DNA of 64,000 nucleotides from DASUPK01 sp963736305 (GTDB lineage Bacteria; Actinomycetota; Thermoleophilia; Solirubrobacterales; 70-9): the NCBI GenBank assembly GCA_963736305.1, contig CAVTOD010000008.1:310001-374000 (forward strand), given 5' to 3'. Position numbers and translations under genes: made by a program. Below are positions 1 to 7,610 of the stretch, one piece after another (positions within the stretch are counted from its first letter, which is position 1; every line of letters starts with the position of its first letter). The notes under the pieces are model-generated. The model worked only from the letters and a program-made list of their open reading frames with translations. It searched no databases and was not told the origin of the DNA.

Positions 1-151
1 TCCTGCCCGTCGTAGTCGTCGGAGGGGTTCGAATAGAAGCCGAGGTGATCGCTCTGATCGTGCAGCACCTTCGCCTGCGTACCGCGGCGGGCAGCGCCAG
101 CGCCAGGCCAACAGCACCCACCAACGAGAGCTTTCTGACCAACGCATCCAC
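1..151 (-). CDS. N-terminal fragment of a probable secreted protein, possibly frameshifted
   Basis: A GTG at 151 is preceded by a good GGAGG-type ribosome site (about 153-165, minus strand) and opens a short hydrophobic stretch (KLSLVGAVGLALALPAA) typical of a signal peptide. The frame stays open to the window edge but becomes Arg/Cys/Thr-rich. A different frame over the last 70 bases gives a more protein-like stretch (HDQSDHLGFYSNPSDDYDGQ). The two together look like one secreted protein with a one-base slip near position 85-95. No family is recognised, and the rest of the gene lies outside the window. Confidence 0.4.
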   Translation of the reverse strand, partial: MDALVRKLSLVGAVGLALALPAAVRRRRCCTIRAITSASIRTPPTTTTGR

Positions 152-212
152 GCGATCTCCCCTCCGATCCCTCGGCTGAACGTGCGGCGAGCTTACCGCG
201 GTGCCGCCGGCC

Positions 213-785
213 TCAGAGCCCGAGGCCGCGCACGCCGGGCTCGTTCCAGCCCAGGTGGTGCGCCAGCTCATGCTTCACCGTTCGCTCGACCTGGGCCCGA
301 AGCAGGTACGGGTCGTGTCCGAAGTCGCGCTCCAGCGTGTCCTGGTAGATCACGATCCGATCGGGATAGATGTCGCGGGCGACCGTGCCGCCCATGTACA
401 TCCCGTAGGCGCGGTGCTCGTGCCCGAGGTTCGAGATCACCACCGGCGTGTCCGCGAGCAGCGCCTGGAACTCCGGCGGCAGGTTGTCGATCGCCTCGAT
501 CACCAGGAGGTCGAACTCGCTCGGCGGATAGTCGGGAGCCGGCAGCGTGGCGAGCGCCTCACTGCGATCGACGAGCTTCCGGAACTCGGGCTCGGGCATC
601 TCGCTCCCGATCGCCATCGTCGTCACCCAGGCGGTGATCAGCACGATCGCCACCGCCCCGACCAGGATCGTCATCAGGCCACCGAGGTGGGCGAACGACG
701 GCGGGTTGAAGAACAACAGCAGGCAACCGGCGAGGAAGGCGGCGAAGGCCGCGGCCCGGAGCGGGGGAAGGAGGATCTCCCTCAT
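213..785 (-). CDS. Membrane-anchored minimal zincin metallopeptidase
   Basis: The 190-residue product has two hydrophobic N-terminal segments (about residues 10-28 and 37-60), then a soluble domain ending in HELAHHLG at about 172-179. This is the HExxH zinc motif of the small zincin family of single-domain metallopeptidases (PF06262 type). The family's substrates are mostly unknown. The frame is open far upstream, but ATG 785 is chosen because TAACCT lies 7 nt before it and no ribosome site is visible, which fits a leaderless transcript. It is divergent from the secreted-protein gene at 867, sharing an 80-bp intergenic region. Confidence 0.75.
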   Translation of the reverse strand: MREILLPPLRAAAFAAFLAGCLLLFFNPPSFAHLGGLMTILVGAVAIVLITAWVTTMAIGSEMPEPEFRKLVDRSEALATLPAPDYPPSEFDLLVIEAIDNLPPEFQALLADTPVVISNLGHEHRAYGMYMGGTVARDIYPDRIVIYQDTLERDFGHDPYLLRAQVERTVKHELAHHLGWNEPGVRGLGL

Positions 786-792
786 GTCATTG

Positions 793-798
793 AGGTTA
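793..798 (-). promoter_or_regulatory. Extended -10 (TAACCT) of a probable leaderless promoter
   Basis: TAACCT on the minus strand ends 7 nt before the ATG at 785, with no Shine-Dalgarno between. This matches the -10 spacing expected when transcription starts at the start codon. Confidence 0.4.
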
Positions 799-866
799 GG
801 GAGTGCCCCGAGCTCGGCGCGATAATCGGGTGATAAGTGCCCAGTCGTAGTAGCCTCGGCGGCGCA

Positions 867-1409
867 ATGAGAGCTTCTCGACGAACGGTTCGGGTCCTCG
901 CCCTGGCAGGCACTACATGCGCCGCCCTGGCGGTCTCGGCGTCGCTCACCGTCGCCAAGGACCCCAAGTGGGTAGGCCCGGTCAGCCAACCGCCCCTGTC
1001 CTTCGGGCAGGCCTCGGTCGAGCTCAAGGTTCACTTCGGACGCAAGAGCCACGGGAGCAAGAAGTTCATTCCCAAGAACCTCCTGGCGAAGGAGATCAAC
1101 GTCTACATCCACTGCGCGGACGGCATGGATTACTACCCGACCGACGGCGGCGGCGGCGACGCGCCGACTGCGGCCCACGTCGCCCTCGAGGAAACGATCT
1201 TCGTCAAGAAGAACAAGACCTTCAATGTCACCGACACCACCCGCGGCGACGTCGACAGCGGCACCTTCAACTTCCAGGGTAGGTTCACCGGCCACTCAGC
1301 CAGCGGCACGCTCCGCATCGAGAACCACCGCAACAACGGCTCCCCGCCCCCGAACGACGATCTGACCTGCGACAGCGGCGTTCTGAGCTGGACGGCCTTG
1401 GCGCCGTAG
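867..1409 (+). CDS. Secreted protein of unknown function
   Basis: The 180-residue product starts with an Arg-rich n-region and a hydrophobic signal peptide (VRVLALAGTTCAALAVSASLTVA), so it is probably exported. The mature part is hydrophilic, with conserved-looking Cys pairs in IHCADG and LTCDSG, a GGGG linker and short beta-type stretches. No family was recognised. A GTG at 837 is in frame, but ATG 867 places the signal peptide at the very N-terminus and is preferred. It is a single gene, followed 31 bp later by ftsH on the same strand. Confidence 0.7.
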   Translation: MRASRRTVRVLALAGTTCAALAVSASLTVAKDPKWVGPVSQPPLSFGQASVELKVHFGRKSHGSKKFIPKNLLAKEINVYIHCADGMDYYPTDGGGGDAPTAAHVALEETIFVKKNKTFNVTDTTRGDVDSGTFNFQGRFTGHSASGTLRIENHRNNGSPPPNDDLTCDSGVLSWTALAP

Positions 1410-1428
1410 CCCCGCACTAGTCCGGGAG

Positions 1429-1434
1429 TACATT
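1429..1434 (+). promoter_or_regulatory. -10 element (TACATT) directly before ftsH
   Basis: TACATT lies 6 nt before the TTG start at 1441 and the intervening bases are GGGGCC. The spacing suggests that ftsH mRNA begins at its start codon. Confidence 0.4.
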
Positions 1435-1440
1435 GGGGCC

Positions 1441-3465
1441 TTGGCCCCGGACCAGCCGCCCGAGAAGCGGTCATCACCGCAGAACCCACCGCCCGACGCC
1501 GGCCATCCGCCCGGCTGGCGCGTGGACCCCGCGCCCGACGGACGCGGCGCACCGCCGCCCGCCAAGCCGCCGATGATCCCGCGGAGCAGGACGTTCATCG
1601 CCTTCCTGCTCGGGCTGCTGGCGGTGAACCTCCTGCTCTCGTTCCTGACCAGCGGCGCGCCGGATCGCGAGCGGGTCCCCTACCAGCCCTTCTTCGTCAA
1701 CCAGGTGAGGGCGCACAACGTCAGCGAGATCAGCTCGAAGGAGAACTCCATCGAGGGGCAGCTGAAGGGTGAGGCGACCTACGACCCGCCCGGCGACGCC
1801 AAGCCGGTGAAGGTCACCAAGTTCAAGACCGAGGTCCCGGCCTTCATCGATCCCGCCCAGGTCACCACCCTCCTCGCCGAGGGAGGAGTCGTCATCAATG
1901 CCGAGGCGCCGGACACGGGCCGCTCGCTGATTGGCTCGCTGCTGCTCGGCTTCCTCCCGGCGCTCTTGATCATCGGCTTTTTCATCTGGATCGCGCGCCG
2001 CCAGATGGGGGGAGGAGGGGGCGGCGTTCTCGGCGGCTTCGGCCGCACCACCGCGCGTCGCCACGAGGCCGGCGAGACCGAGCGCGTCAGCTTCGAGGAC
2101 GTCGCCGGGATCGACGACGCCGAGGACGAGCTCGTCGAGATCGTGGACTTCCTGAAGAACCCGCAGCGCTACACGAAGCTCGGGGCGCGGGTCCCGCACG
2201 GGGTGCTGCTCTATGGGCCGCCCGGGACCGGCAAGACCCTGCTCGCCCGCGCGGTGGCCGGCGAGGCCCACGCCGCCTTCTTCTCCCTGTCTGCATCCGA
2301 GTTCGTCGAGGCGATCGTGGGCGTGGGCGCCTCGCGTGTGCGCGACCTCTTCAAGCAGGCCAAGGAGGCGAAGCCCTCAATCGTCTTCATCGACGAGCTG
2401 GACGCGATCGGGCGCTCTCGCTCGGGCAACGTCGGCGGGTTGAGCGGCGGCAACGACGAGCGCGAGCAGACGCTGAACCAGGTCCTCACCGAGATGGACG
2501 GCTTCGAGGCGGGCACCAACGTGATCGTCCTGGGCGCGACCAATCGCCCCGAGATCCTCGACCCGGCCCTGCTGCGCCCTGGCCGCTTCGACCGGCGCAT
2601 CGCCGTCAACCCGCCCGACCGCCCGGGCCGCGTCGAGATCCTCAAGATCCATACACGCGGTGTGCCGCTGGCACCCGACGTCGACCTGGACCGCATCGCG
2701 GCCTCGATCCCGGGTTCGACCGGCGCCGACATCGCGCTGCTCGTCAACGAGGCCGCCCTCTCCGCCGCCCGCCGTGACCACACCAACGTGGAGCAGAGCG
2801 ACTTCACGGACGCGATCGAGAAGATCCTCCTCGGCGCCGAGCGCCAGGTGGTGATGACCGACGCCGACCGGCGCCGCACCGCCTACCACGAGTCCGGCCA
2901 CGCCCTCGTCGGCATGCTCACCCCGGGCGCCGACCCGGTCCGGAAGATCTCGATCATCCCCCGCGGCCAGGCGCTGGGCGTGACCCTTTCCACCCCGGAG
3001 AGCGACCGCTACAACTACGCCCGCGACGAGCTCCTGGCCCAGATCAAGGTCGCCCTCGGCGGTCGCGCGGCGGAGAAGGTCGTCTTCGACGACGTCACCA
3101 CGGGCGCCGAGTCGGACATCCAGAACCTCACCCAGGTCGCCCGCGGCATGGTCGGCCGCTGGGGCATGAGCGACGCAATCGGCCCGATCGCCGTAACCGA
3201 CGGCCGCCAGGACGGCCCGCTCCTGCCCGGCTCATCACCCACCTCGGAGCCGACCCAGGAGCTGATCGACCAGGAGGTCCGGCGAATCGTGGACGAGGCC
3301 GAGCGCGACGTCATCCAGCTACTCGAGCAAGAGCGCGGCCGGCTCGAGGCCCTCGCCAACGCGCTGCTCGAGCGGGAGACGCTCGACCAGCCGGACGCAT
3401 ATGAGGTGGCCGGCGTGCCGTTACCGGAGACCGATCCTGCGGAGAAGGCCACGGCTGTCCCGTAG
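1441..3465 (+). CDS. ftsH: ATP-dependent zinc metalloprotease FtsH
   Basis: This is the membrane AAA+ protease that degrades misfolded and regulatory membrane or cytosolic proteins. The order is a Pro-rich cytoplasmic head (1-44), a first membrane helix (about 48-66), an extracytoplasmic domain, a second helix (about 160-181) with a Gly-rich linker, then the AAA domain with Walker A GPPGTGKT at 259-266, Walker B FIDELD around D318/E319, the second region of homology (LLRPGRFDRR) and the zinc site HESGH at 483-487. At 674 residues it is of normal length. Start TTG 1441 keeps the Pro-rich head and sits just after a -10 hexamer; ATG 1573 is an alternative that removes it. Confidence 0.95.
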   Translation: MAPDQPPEKRSSPQNPPPDAGHPPGWRVDPAPDGRGAPPPAKPPMIPRSRTFIAFLLGLLAVNLLLSFLTSGAPDRERVPYQPFFVNQVRAHNVSEISSKENSIEGQLKGEATYDPPGDAKPVKVTKFKTEVPAFIDPAQVTTLLAEGGVVINAEAPDTGRSLIGSLLLGFLPALLIIGFFIWIARRQMGGGGGGVLGGFGRTTARRHEAGETERVSFEDVAGIDDAEDELVEIVDFLKNPQRYTKLGARVPHGVLLYGPPGTGKTLLARAVAGEAHAAFFSLSASEFVEAIVGVGASRVRDLFKQAKEAKPSIVFIDELDAIGRSRSGNVGGLSGGNDEREQTLNQVLTEMDGFEAGTNVIVLGATNRPEILDPALLRPGRFDRRIAVNPPDRPGRVEILKIHTRGVPLAPDVDLDRIAASIPGSTGADIALLVNEAALSAARRDHTNVEQSDFTDAIEKILLGAERQVVMTDADRRRTAYHESGHALVGMLTPGADPVRKISIIPRGQALGVTLSTPESDRYNYARDELLAQIKVALGGRAAEKVVFDDVTTGAESDIQNLTQVARGMVGRWGMSDAIGPIAVTDGRQDGPLLPGSSPTSEPTQELIDQEVRRIVDEAERDVIQLLEQERGRLEALANALLERETLDQPDAYEVAGVPLPETDPAEKATAVP

Positions 3466-3745
3466 CGGTACCGATCTGGGCCGGCGACACCGGCGCCAAT
3501 CAACGCCTGCTGCTTCTCGGGGCATGAAACTGCCCCGAAGGCCACGTCCGAATCCCGGCCTAGCGTCGGGTCACCGGAACAGGGGCCTTCTGGAGAACGC
3601 AGGCTGGACAGGCCGCCTTTGCGCGATGGGCCCAGAGCCCGGCTTTTCATTGGCCGCCCCTGCGACCGGCCCGGTTGTGCTTCGAGCACGAATCCGTCGC
3701 TGTCGTTCGTCCACCTGCTCTCCCCAACACAACACGAGGAGAGTG
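3466..3745 (+). ncRNA. IS110 left-end non-coding region, candidate bridge RNA
   Basis: These 280 bases between ftsH and the IS110 transposase contain no convincing gene. They hold a perfect 8-bp stem with a six-base loop (3517-3524 / 3531-3538), a 5-bp stem at 3677-3689 and other GC-rich repeats. In IS110-group elements the non-coding end upstream of the transposase encodes the bridge RNA that pairs with target and donor DNA. Assigning one here is inference from position only; the hairpin at 3517 could also be the ftsH terminator, although no T-run follows. Confidence 0.3.
3517..3538 (+). terminator. Strong hairpin downstream of ftsH
   Basis: TCGGGGCA and TGCCCCGA form a perfect stem around the loop TGAAAC, 51 bp after the ftsH stop codon. 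There is no U-tract, so it may stabilise the mRNA end or belong to the IS110 RNA rather than terminate. Confidence 0.35.
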
Positions 3746-5005
3746 ATGACGATGAGATCGATCGGACTCGACATCCACCGCGACTTCTGCGAGGTCGCGA
3801 TCGCCGAGGACGGTGAGGTCCGCTCCACCGGCCGGCTGTCGATGGCCCCCGAGAAGCTGGAGCTCTTCGCCGGCAGCCTCGGTGCCGAGGACCAGGTTGC
3901 CCTGGAGGTCTCGGGCAACGCCTGGGAGGTGGCGCGGATCATCCGGCCCCACGTCGCCCGGGTGGTGGTCGCCTCCCCATCTGACACCGGGATCCGGGGG
4001 GCGAGGGCGAAGACCGACCGCCTCGACGCCCGGACGCTGGCGAAGCTGCTGGCCACGGGCACGCTCGACTCCGTCTGGGTGCCCGACGAGGCCACCCGCG
4101 CGATGCGCCGGCGCCTCGGCCGCCGCTCCCTGCTGGTCCGGGTGAGGACCAAGGCCAAGAACGAGATCCACGGGGCGCTGATGCGCAGGCTGATCGAGGC
4201 CCCGAAGGTCTCCGATCTGTTTGGCCTCAAGGGGCGCCGCTGGCTCGAGGCGGTGGAGCTGCCGATCTGCGAGCGCGAGACCGTCGACGGGTGCCTTCGC
4301 CAGATCGATTTCTGCGACTCCGAGATCGCCGGCCTTGAGCGGGTGATCGCCGCCGAGGCGCTTGGCGCGGCCGAGATCCGCCGGTTGATGACGGTGCCGG
4401 GCGTCAACGTGATCACCGCCGCCAGCTTCATGGCGGCGATCGGTGAGATCGGGCGCTTTCCCGACCGCCGCAAGCTCGTTGCCTACCTCGGGCTCGACCC
4501 GAAGGTGCGCCAGTCGGGCGCCAGCCCCACCGCCCGCGGGCGGATCTCCAAGCAGGGCTCCGCCTCGGCCCGCCACGCGCTGGTCGAGGCCTCGTGGTCG
4601 ACGATCAGAAACCCGGGCCCGATCCGCGCCTTCTATCAGCGGATCCGCGCCCACCGTGGCCACCAGGTCGCGATCACCGCCGCCGCGCGCAAGCTGGCCT
4701 GCCTGTTCTGGTGCCTGCTCACCCGCGGTGAGGACTACGCCTACGCCCAGCCGAGCCTGACCGGCAAGAAGCTCCGCCGCCTGGAGCTGATGGCGGGCCA
4801 CCCGAAGGGGGAGGTGAAGCGCGGCACCTGGTCGACCAACGCGGCGATGAGAGATGCCGAGCGCGCCCTGGCCGCCCAGGGCGAGGCGGCCTACAAGCGG
4901 ATGGTCGCCGACTGGCAGCGCGGGCAGAAAGAGGGCGCCGGTGCGACACCGGGGCGCGCATCTGAAGCAGCGCGGCAGGACTCGGCCCCAGATCCTGCGC
5001 TTTAG
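3746..5005 (+). CDS. IS110-family transposase (DEDD recombinase)
   Basis: The 419-residue product has the two IS110 domains. The N-terminal RuvC-like domain shows the DEDD set as D9 (GLDIH), E54 (ALEVSG) and D91/D94 (TDRLDA). The C-terminal Transposase_20 domain begins near VPGVNVITAASF and includes GRISKQGS, where the family's catalytic serine lies. The enzyme excises and inserts the element under guidance of a bridge RNA. ATG 3746 follows a clear AGGAG site; a second ATG is at 3752. The ORF is intact. IS110 elements lack typical terminal inverted repeats, so the exact ends cannot be read here. Confidence 0.93.
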   Translation: MTMRSIGLDIHRDFCEVAIAEDGEVRSTGRLSMAPEKLELFAGSLGAEDQVALEVSGNAWEVARIIRPHVARVVVASPSDTGIRGARAKTDRLDARTLAKLLATGTLDSVWVPDEATRAMRRRLGRRSLLVRVRTKAKNEIHGALMRRLIEAPKVSDLFGLKGRRWLEAVELPICERETVDGCLRQIDFCDSEIAGLERVIAAEALGAAEIRRLMTVPGVNVITAASFMAAIGEIGRFPDRRKLVAYLGLDPKVRQSGASPTARGRISKQGSASARHALVEASWSTIRNPGPIRAFYQRIRAHRGHQVAITAAARKLACLFWCLLTRGEDYAYAQPSLTGKKLRRLELMAGHPKGEVKRGTWSTNAAMRDAERALAAQGEAAYKRMVADWQRGQKEGAGATPGRASEAARQDSAPDPAL

Positions 5006-5303
5006 CTCGTCGTCATCGACGCCCACCGAAACTCTCCCAAATTGGAGGTGGCAGCGCCAGCGAAAGACTTGACTTTCATCCGTCGCGCAAAGCAGTCACG
5101 GTTCCACCACGCCGTGCATCGCCGCTTTGTACGGAAACCGGCGGTTCCCGCGTCCAGCAGGCATGGCTCCGTGTTCCCACTCCGACCGCGGTCGGTGGAG
5201 AACACGGATGGCGGCGCGAGCACGAGATGCGACTGTGTCCACGTGAACTTGATTCAAGGGAGGAAGCAATGAGGCACTCCCTATCGGCGGGTAGGACAAG
5301 CAG
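5006..5303. other. Intergenic region after the IS110 transposase
   Basis: These 298 bases hold no gene I can support. An open frame at 5042-5272 has a Ser/Arg/His-rich, unconvincing product. The main feature is the long imperfect palindrome at 5169-5207. Part of this stretch is probably the right end of the IS110 element, and the rest is the leader of the acyltransferase gene, which has an AGGGAGGAAG stretch about 45 bp before its start. Confidence 0.5.
5169..5207. repeat. Long imperfect palindrome
   Basis: The outer arms CCGTGTTC and GAACACGG enclose CCA/TGG and the perfect 14-bp palindrome CCGACCGCGGTCGG, with bulges of two and one bases. As RNA this would form about 17 base pairs. It has no U-tract. 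It could be an operator, a REP-like element or a subterminal IS110 structure. Confidence 0.6.
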
Positions 5304-6299
5304 GTGAGGGAGATCTTCAGCCAGGCGCTCCGCGCCACCCGCGCAACGGCCTCGGTAATGGCCCGGGACATGGTCGGCTCCCGCGCCCAGGACCCGCTGG
5401 CCGAGCGCGACCCGCGCTTCATCCGCCAGACCCTGCCGGCCTATAGCCGCGCGGCGCAACTCTACTTCCGTCCCAAGGTGCGCGGTCTAGAACAGATCCC
5501 GGCTGAAGGGCCGGTGCTTCTTGTCGGCAATCACTCAGGCGGCACGCTGATCGCCGACACCTTCGCCTTCGCCTACGGCTTCTACAACTACTTCGGCCCC
5601 GACCGGCTGTTCCACCAGCTCGCCCACGACCTCGTCTTCCGCGTGCCGGGTCTCGTCGTGCTGCGCCGATACGGGACGATCCCGGCCAATCACGAAAACG
5701 CGATGACGGCGCTGGGGAAGGGCGCTGCGCTTCTGGTCTATCCGGGCGGGGACCACGAGACCTACCGCCCCTCTTGGCACTCGGGGGAAATCGACTTCGG
5801 CCATCGCAGCGGCTTCGTCCGCCTCGCGCTTGCGGCTGACGTGCCGATCGTCCCCGTAGTGGCGATCGGCGGCCAGGAGACCGCCCTCTTCCTGACCCGC
5901 GGCGAGCGGCTTTCTCACCTCCTTGCCCTCGACAGGCTGCTGCGGCTAAAGGTCGTGCCGATCCAAATCGCACCTCCCTTCGGCGTGACGGTGCTGGACC
6001 TGCCGGGCCGCATCCCGCTGCCCTCACAGATCACGATCCAGGTCCTGCCCAGGATCGACCTGCGCCGTCGATTTGGCCCCCAGCCCCACGAGGAGGCGGT
6101 CTACAACGCGGTCACGATGATGATGCAGGAGGCGCTCGACGAACTCTCGGCCGAGCGCGAGCTGCCGGTCGTCGGCACGCTCGGTTCGCGGCACGAGAAG
6201 AGCGAAGTCGTCGAGGAGCTGGAGCACGGCGGTCTCGAGCGCGAGGTCGAGGCCGCGATCGAGGCCGACGAAGTCAAGAAGCGGGGTGGGCAGATATAG
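5304..6299 (+). CDS. PlsC/DGAT2-like lysophospholipid acyltransferase
   Basis: The 331-residue protein has the acyltransferase block GNHSGG at about 74-79 and further along YPGGDHE, FGHRSGF and PIVPVVAIGG, which are the successive motifs of the glycerolipid acyltransferase superfamily. The enzyme would move an acyl group from acyl-CoA or acyl-ACP to a lysophospholipid or related alcohol at the inner membrane. The long C-terminal tail is Glu-rich and charged. GTG 5304 is the only start giving the full N-terminal helix. It stands alone between the IS110 element and a secreted-protein gene. The acceptor substrate cannot be told from sequence. Confidence 0.8.
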   Translation: MREIFSQALRATRATASVMARDMVGSRAQDPLAERDPRFIRQTLPAYSRAAQLYFRPKVRGLEQIPAEGPVLLVGNHSGGTLIADTFAFAYGFYNYFGPDRLFHQLAHDLVFRVPGLVVLRRYGTIPANHENAMTALGKGAALLVYPGGDHETYRPSWHSGEIDFGHRSGFVRLALAADVPIVPVVAIGGQETALFLTRGERLSHLLALDRLLRLKVVPIQIAPPFGVTVLDLPGRIPLPSQITIQVLPRIDLRRRFGPQPHEEAVYNAVTMMMQEALDELSAERELPVVGTLGSRHEKSEVVEELEHGGLEREVEAAIEADEVKKRGGQI

Positions 6300-6585
6300 A
6301 GCCGGCCGCGCAGTGTGTCGCTTTGCATGGAAAGGAGCCCTTTTCGATCAGGGGCTCACTTTCGAGCGACGCAGGGCTGAGCACCCGTATGCGGCACGGG
6401 CGAACATCACTCGTGTTCGCCGTCCAAGGGGGAAGTCAGGGAGACGGCATAAGCCTGAACCTCCATGGTAACTACCGACGGGGCTTCGTGCGGGAGCGCG
6501 GATAACAGCGGATCCCGTACTCCCTAGTCGCGGCGGCACCACCAAACGAATGGAGAAATGATGGCTGGAATGAACCGAAAGAAAG
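6300..6585. other. Structured intergenic region upstream of a secreted-protein gene
   Basis: No gene is supported in these 286 bases. GAGCCC (6335-6340) can pair with GGGCTC (6352-6357), which might be the end of the acyltransferase transcript. GGCGAACA (6399-6406) pairs perfectly with TGTTCGCC (6414-6421). Together these suggest a structured leader for the following gene, but they match no riboswitch that I can name. Confidence 0.4.
6399..6421 (+). repeat. 8-bp perfect hairpin with 7-base loop
   Basis: GGCGAACA and TGTTCGCC flank the loop TCACTCG. It lies 165 bp before the start of the secreted-protein gene; its function is unknown. Confidence 0.4.
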
Positions 6586-7044
6586 TTGGTGTCGTACCGG
6601 CCCTCGCCCGGAACGGTGATCGCGATCATTGCGCTGATAGCTGCGCTCGGTGGGACCGCCTACGCAGCAAAGAGGATCGGCAGCAAGCAGCTCGCGAATG
6701 GGGCTGTGACAAGCAAGAAGATCAAGAGCGGAGCAGTGGTCGGCAGCAAGCTCGGCAATGTGATCGTGCGTAACACCACGGTCACTATCGCTGACGGCGG
6801 CGTGGGTTCGGCGATAGCAACCTGTTTGGGTGCGGAGAAGATGCTCGGCGGAGGCGCCCGGTTCGTGCACTCACTCGGCGCCACGGATCTGCAGACGATC
6901 AGCTCGGGTCCGCAGAAGACGGCAACCGACGACGCAGCGCCCGACCAAGGCGGTGCGCTCACCGCCTGGCGAGGGTCCGGCGTGAATCAGGCCGGCGGCA
7001 CGGGGGCCTTCCCGCTCACCGTGTTCGCCATCTGCCTGCAGTAA
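6586..7044 (+). CDS. Secreted/anchored protein with ALGGTAYAA signal peptide
   Basis: The product (about 152 residues) opens with SPGTVIAIIALIAALGGTAYAA, a signal-peptide type that recurs across Solirubrobacterales-like genomes. A repeat-like segment follows, GSKQLANGAVTSKKIKSGAV, resembling the NGAV.S..I..G.V pattern of pentapeptide-like coat or tail proteins. The function is unknown. Only TTG 6586 or GTG 6589 can start this frame. A better-looking ATG with a GGAGA site at 6558 is in another frame (MMAGMNRKK), so a one-base indel near 6580 may have cut off the natural start. Confidence 0.65.
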   Translation: MVSYRPSPGTVIAIIALIAALGGTAYAAKRIGSKQLANGAVTSKKIKSGAVVGSKLGNVIVRNTTVTIADGGVGSAIATCLGAEKMLGGGARFVHSLGATDLQTISSGPQKTATDDAAPDQGGALTAWRGSGVNQAGGTGAFPLTVFAICLQ

Positions 7045-7075
7045 TCAACAGTCGGGTTCTATCGGCCGACCAAGC

Positions 7076-7103
7076 GCGACCCCGGCGGCGACGCTGGGGT
7101 CGC
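7076..7103 (+). terminator. Possible terminator hairpin
   Basis: GCGACCCC and GGGGTCGC form a perfect 8-bp stem with a 12-base loop, 31 bp after the stop of the secreted-protein gene. There is no U-tract. Confidence 0.35.
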
Positions 7104-7247
7104 GTCGCGTCAGGGCAACGGCGAATGGCCTCCGCTTCACTAGGCTCGAGACGAGCCCTCCCCGCTGAAAAGATCAGTAGTCGGCGCGGATGACACGGAC
7201 GCTCCGCGGACTAACGTCGGGTACAGGTAGAGAGGAAAGGATCAGCG

Positions 7248-7601
7248 ATGTACGTCAGCGTACGCCGGTACAAGATAGGAGCCGGCTCGCTCGACTCCCT
7301 TACGCATCGCGTCGAAGAGGAGTTCGCCCCCGCGCTAACCCAGCAACCTGGGTTCATCGCTTATTTCCTGATGGACACCGGTGATGAAACGCTGGAGTCG
7401 ATCAGCATCTTTCGGGAGAAGTCCTCCGCAGATGTCTCCGAGAAGTTGGCGGCTGAGTACGTGAGCGAGAACCTCGCCGAGTTCGAGCCCACGCGCACCG
7501 ACGCTACGACCGGAGAGGTGCTGGTGAGCCGGGCAACGCCTGAGGCGCTCGACGAGGCGCATCGGTGGCGCAGCGAGCGCGCGCGGCTGCGCGCTTCGTG
7601 A
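7248..7601 (+). CDS. ABM-like dimeric alpha/beta barrel protein
   Basis: The 117-residue protein has the size and pattern of the antibiotic biosynthesis monooxygenase-like (dimeric ferredoxin-fold) family: an opening beta strand (MYVSVRRYKI), a helix with FAPALTQQPGFIAYFLMD, then a strand carrying ESISIFREKSSADVSEKL. Such proteins are small oxygenases or binding proteins for aromatic or quinone-like ligands; the substrate is unknown. ATG 7248 follows a clear AGAGGAAAGGA site. It precedes the SDR gene by 9 bp, so the two are probably co-transcribed and may act on related substrates. Confidence 0.65.
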   Translation: MYVSVRRYKIGAGSLDSLTHRVEEEFAPALTQQPGFIAYFLMDTGDETLESISIFREKSSADVSEKLAAEYVSENLAEFEPTRTDATTGEVLVSRATPEALDEAHRWRSERARLRAS

Positions 7602-7610
7602 GCCGGGAAG

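Noticed and set aside
5042..5272. 76-residue open frame after IS110
   Set aside because: Ser/Arg/His-rich product spanning the palindrome at 5169-5207; more likely non-coding IS end.
6323..6505. 60-residue open frame in the intergenic region
   Set aside because: No ribosome site, no family resemblance and a mixed composition; the region looks like structured leader DNA.
6300..6585. Riboswitch such as cyclic di-AMP or cobalamin class
   Set aside because: Some GC-rich pairings fit loosely, but I could not place the conserved core of any named class.
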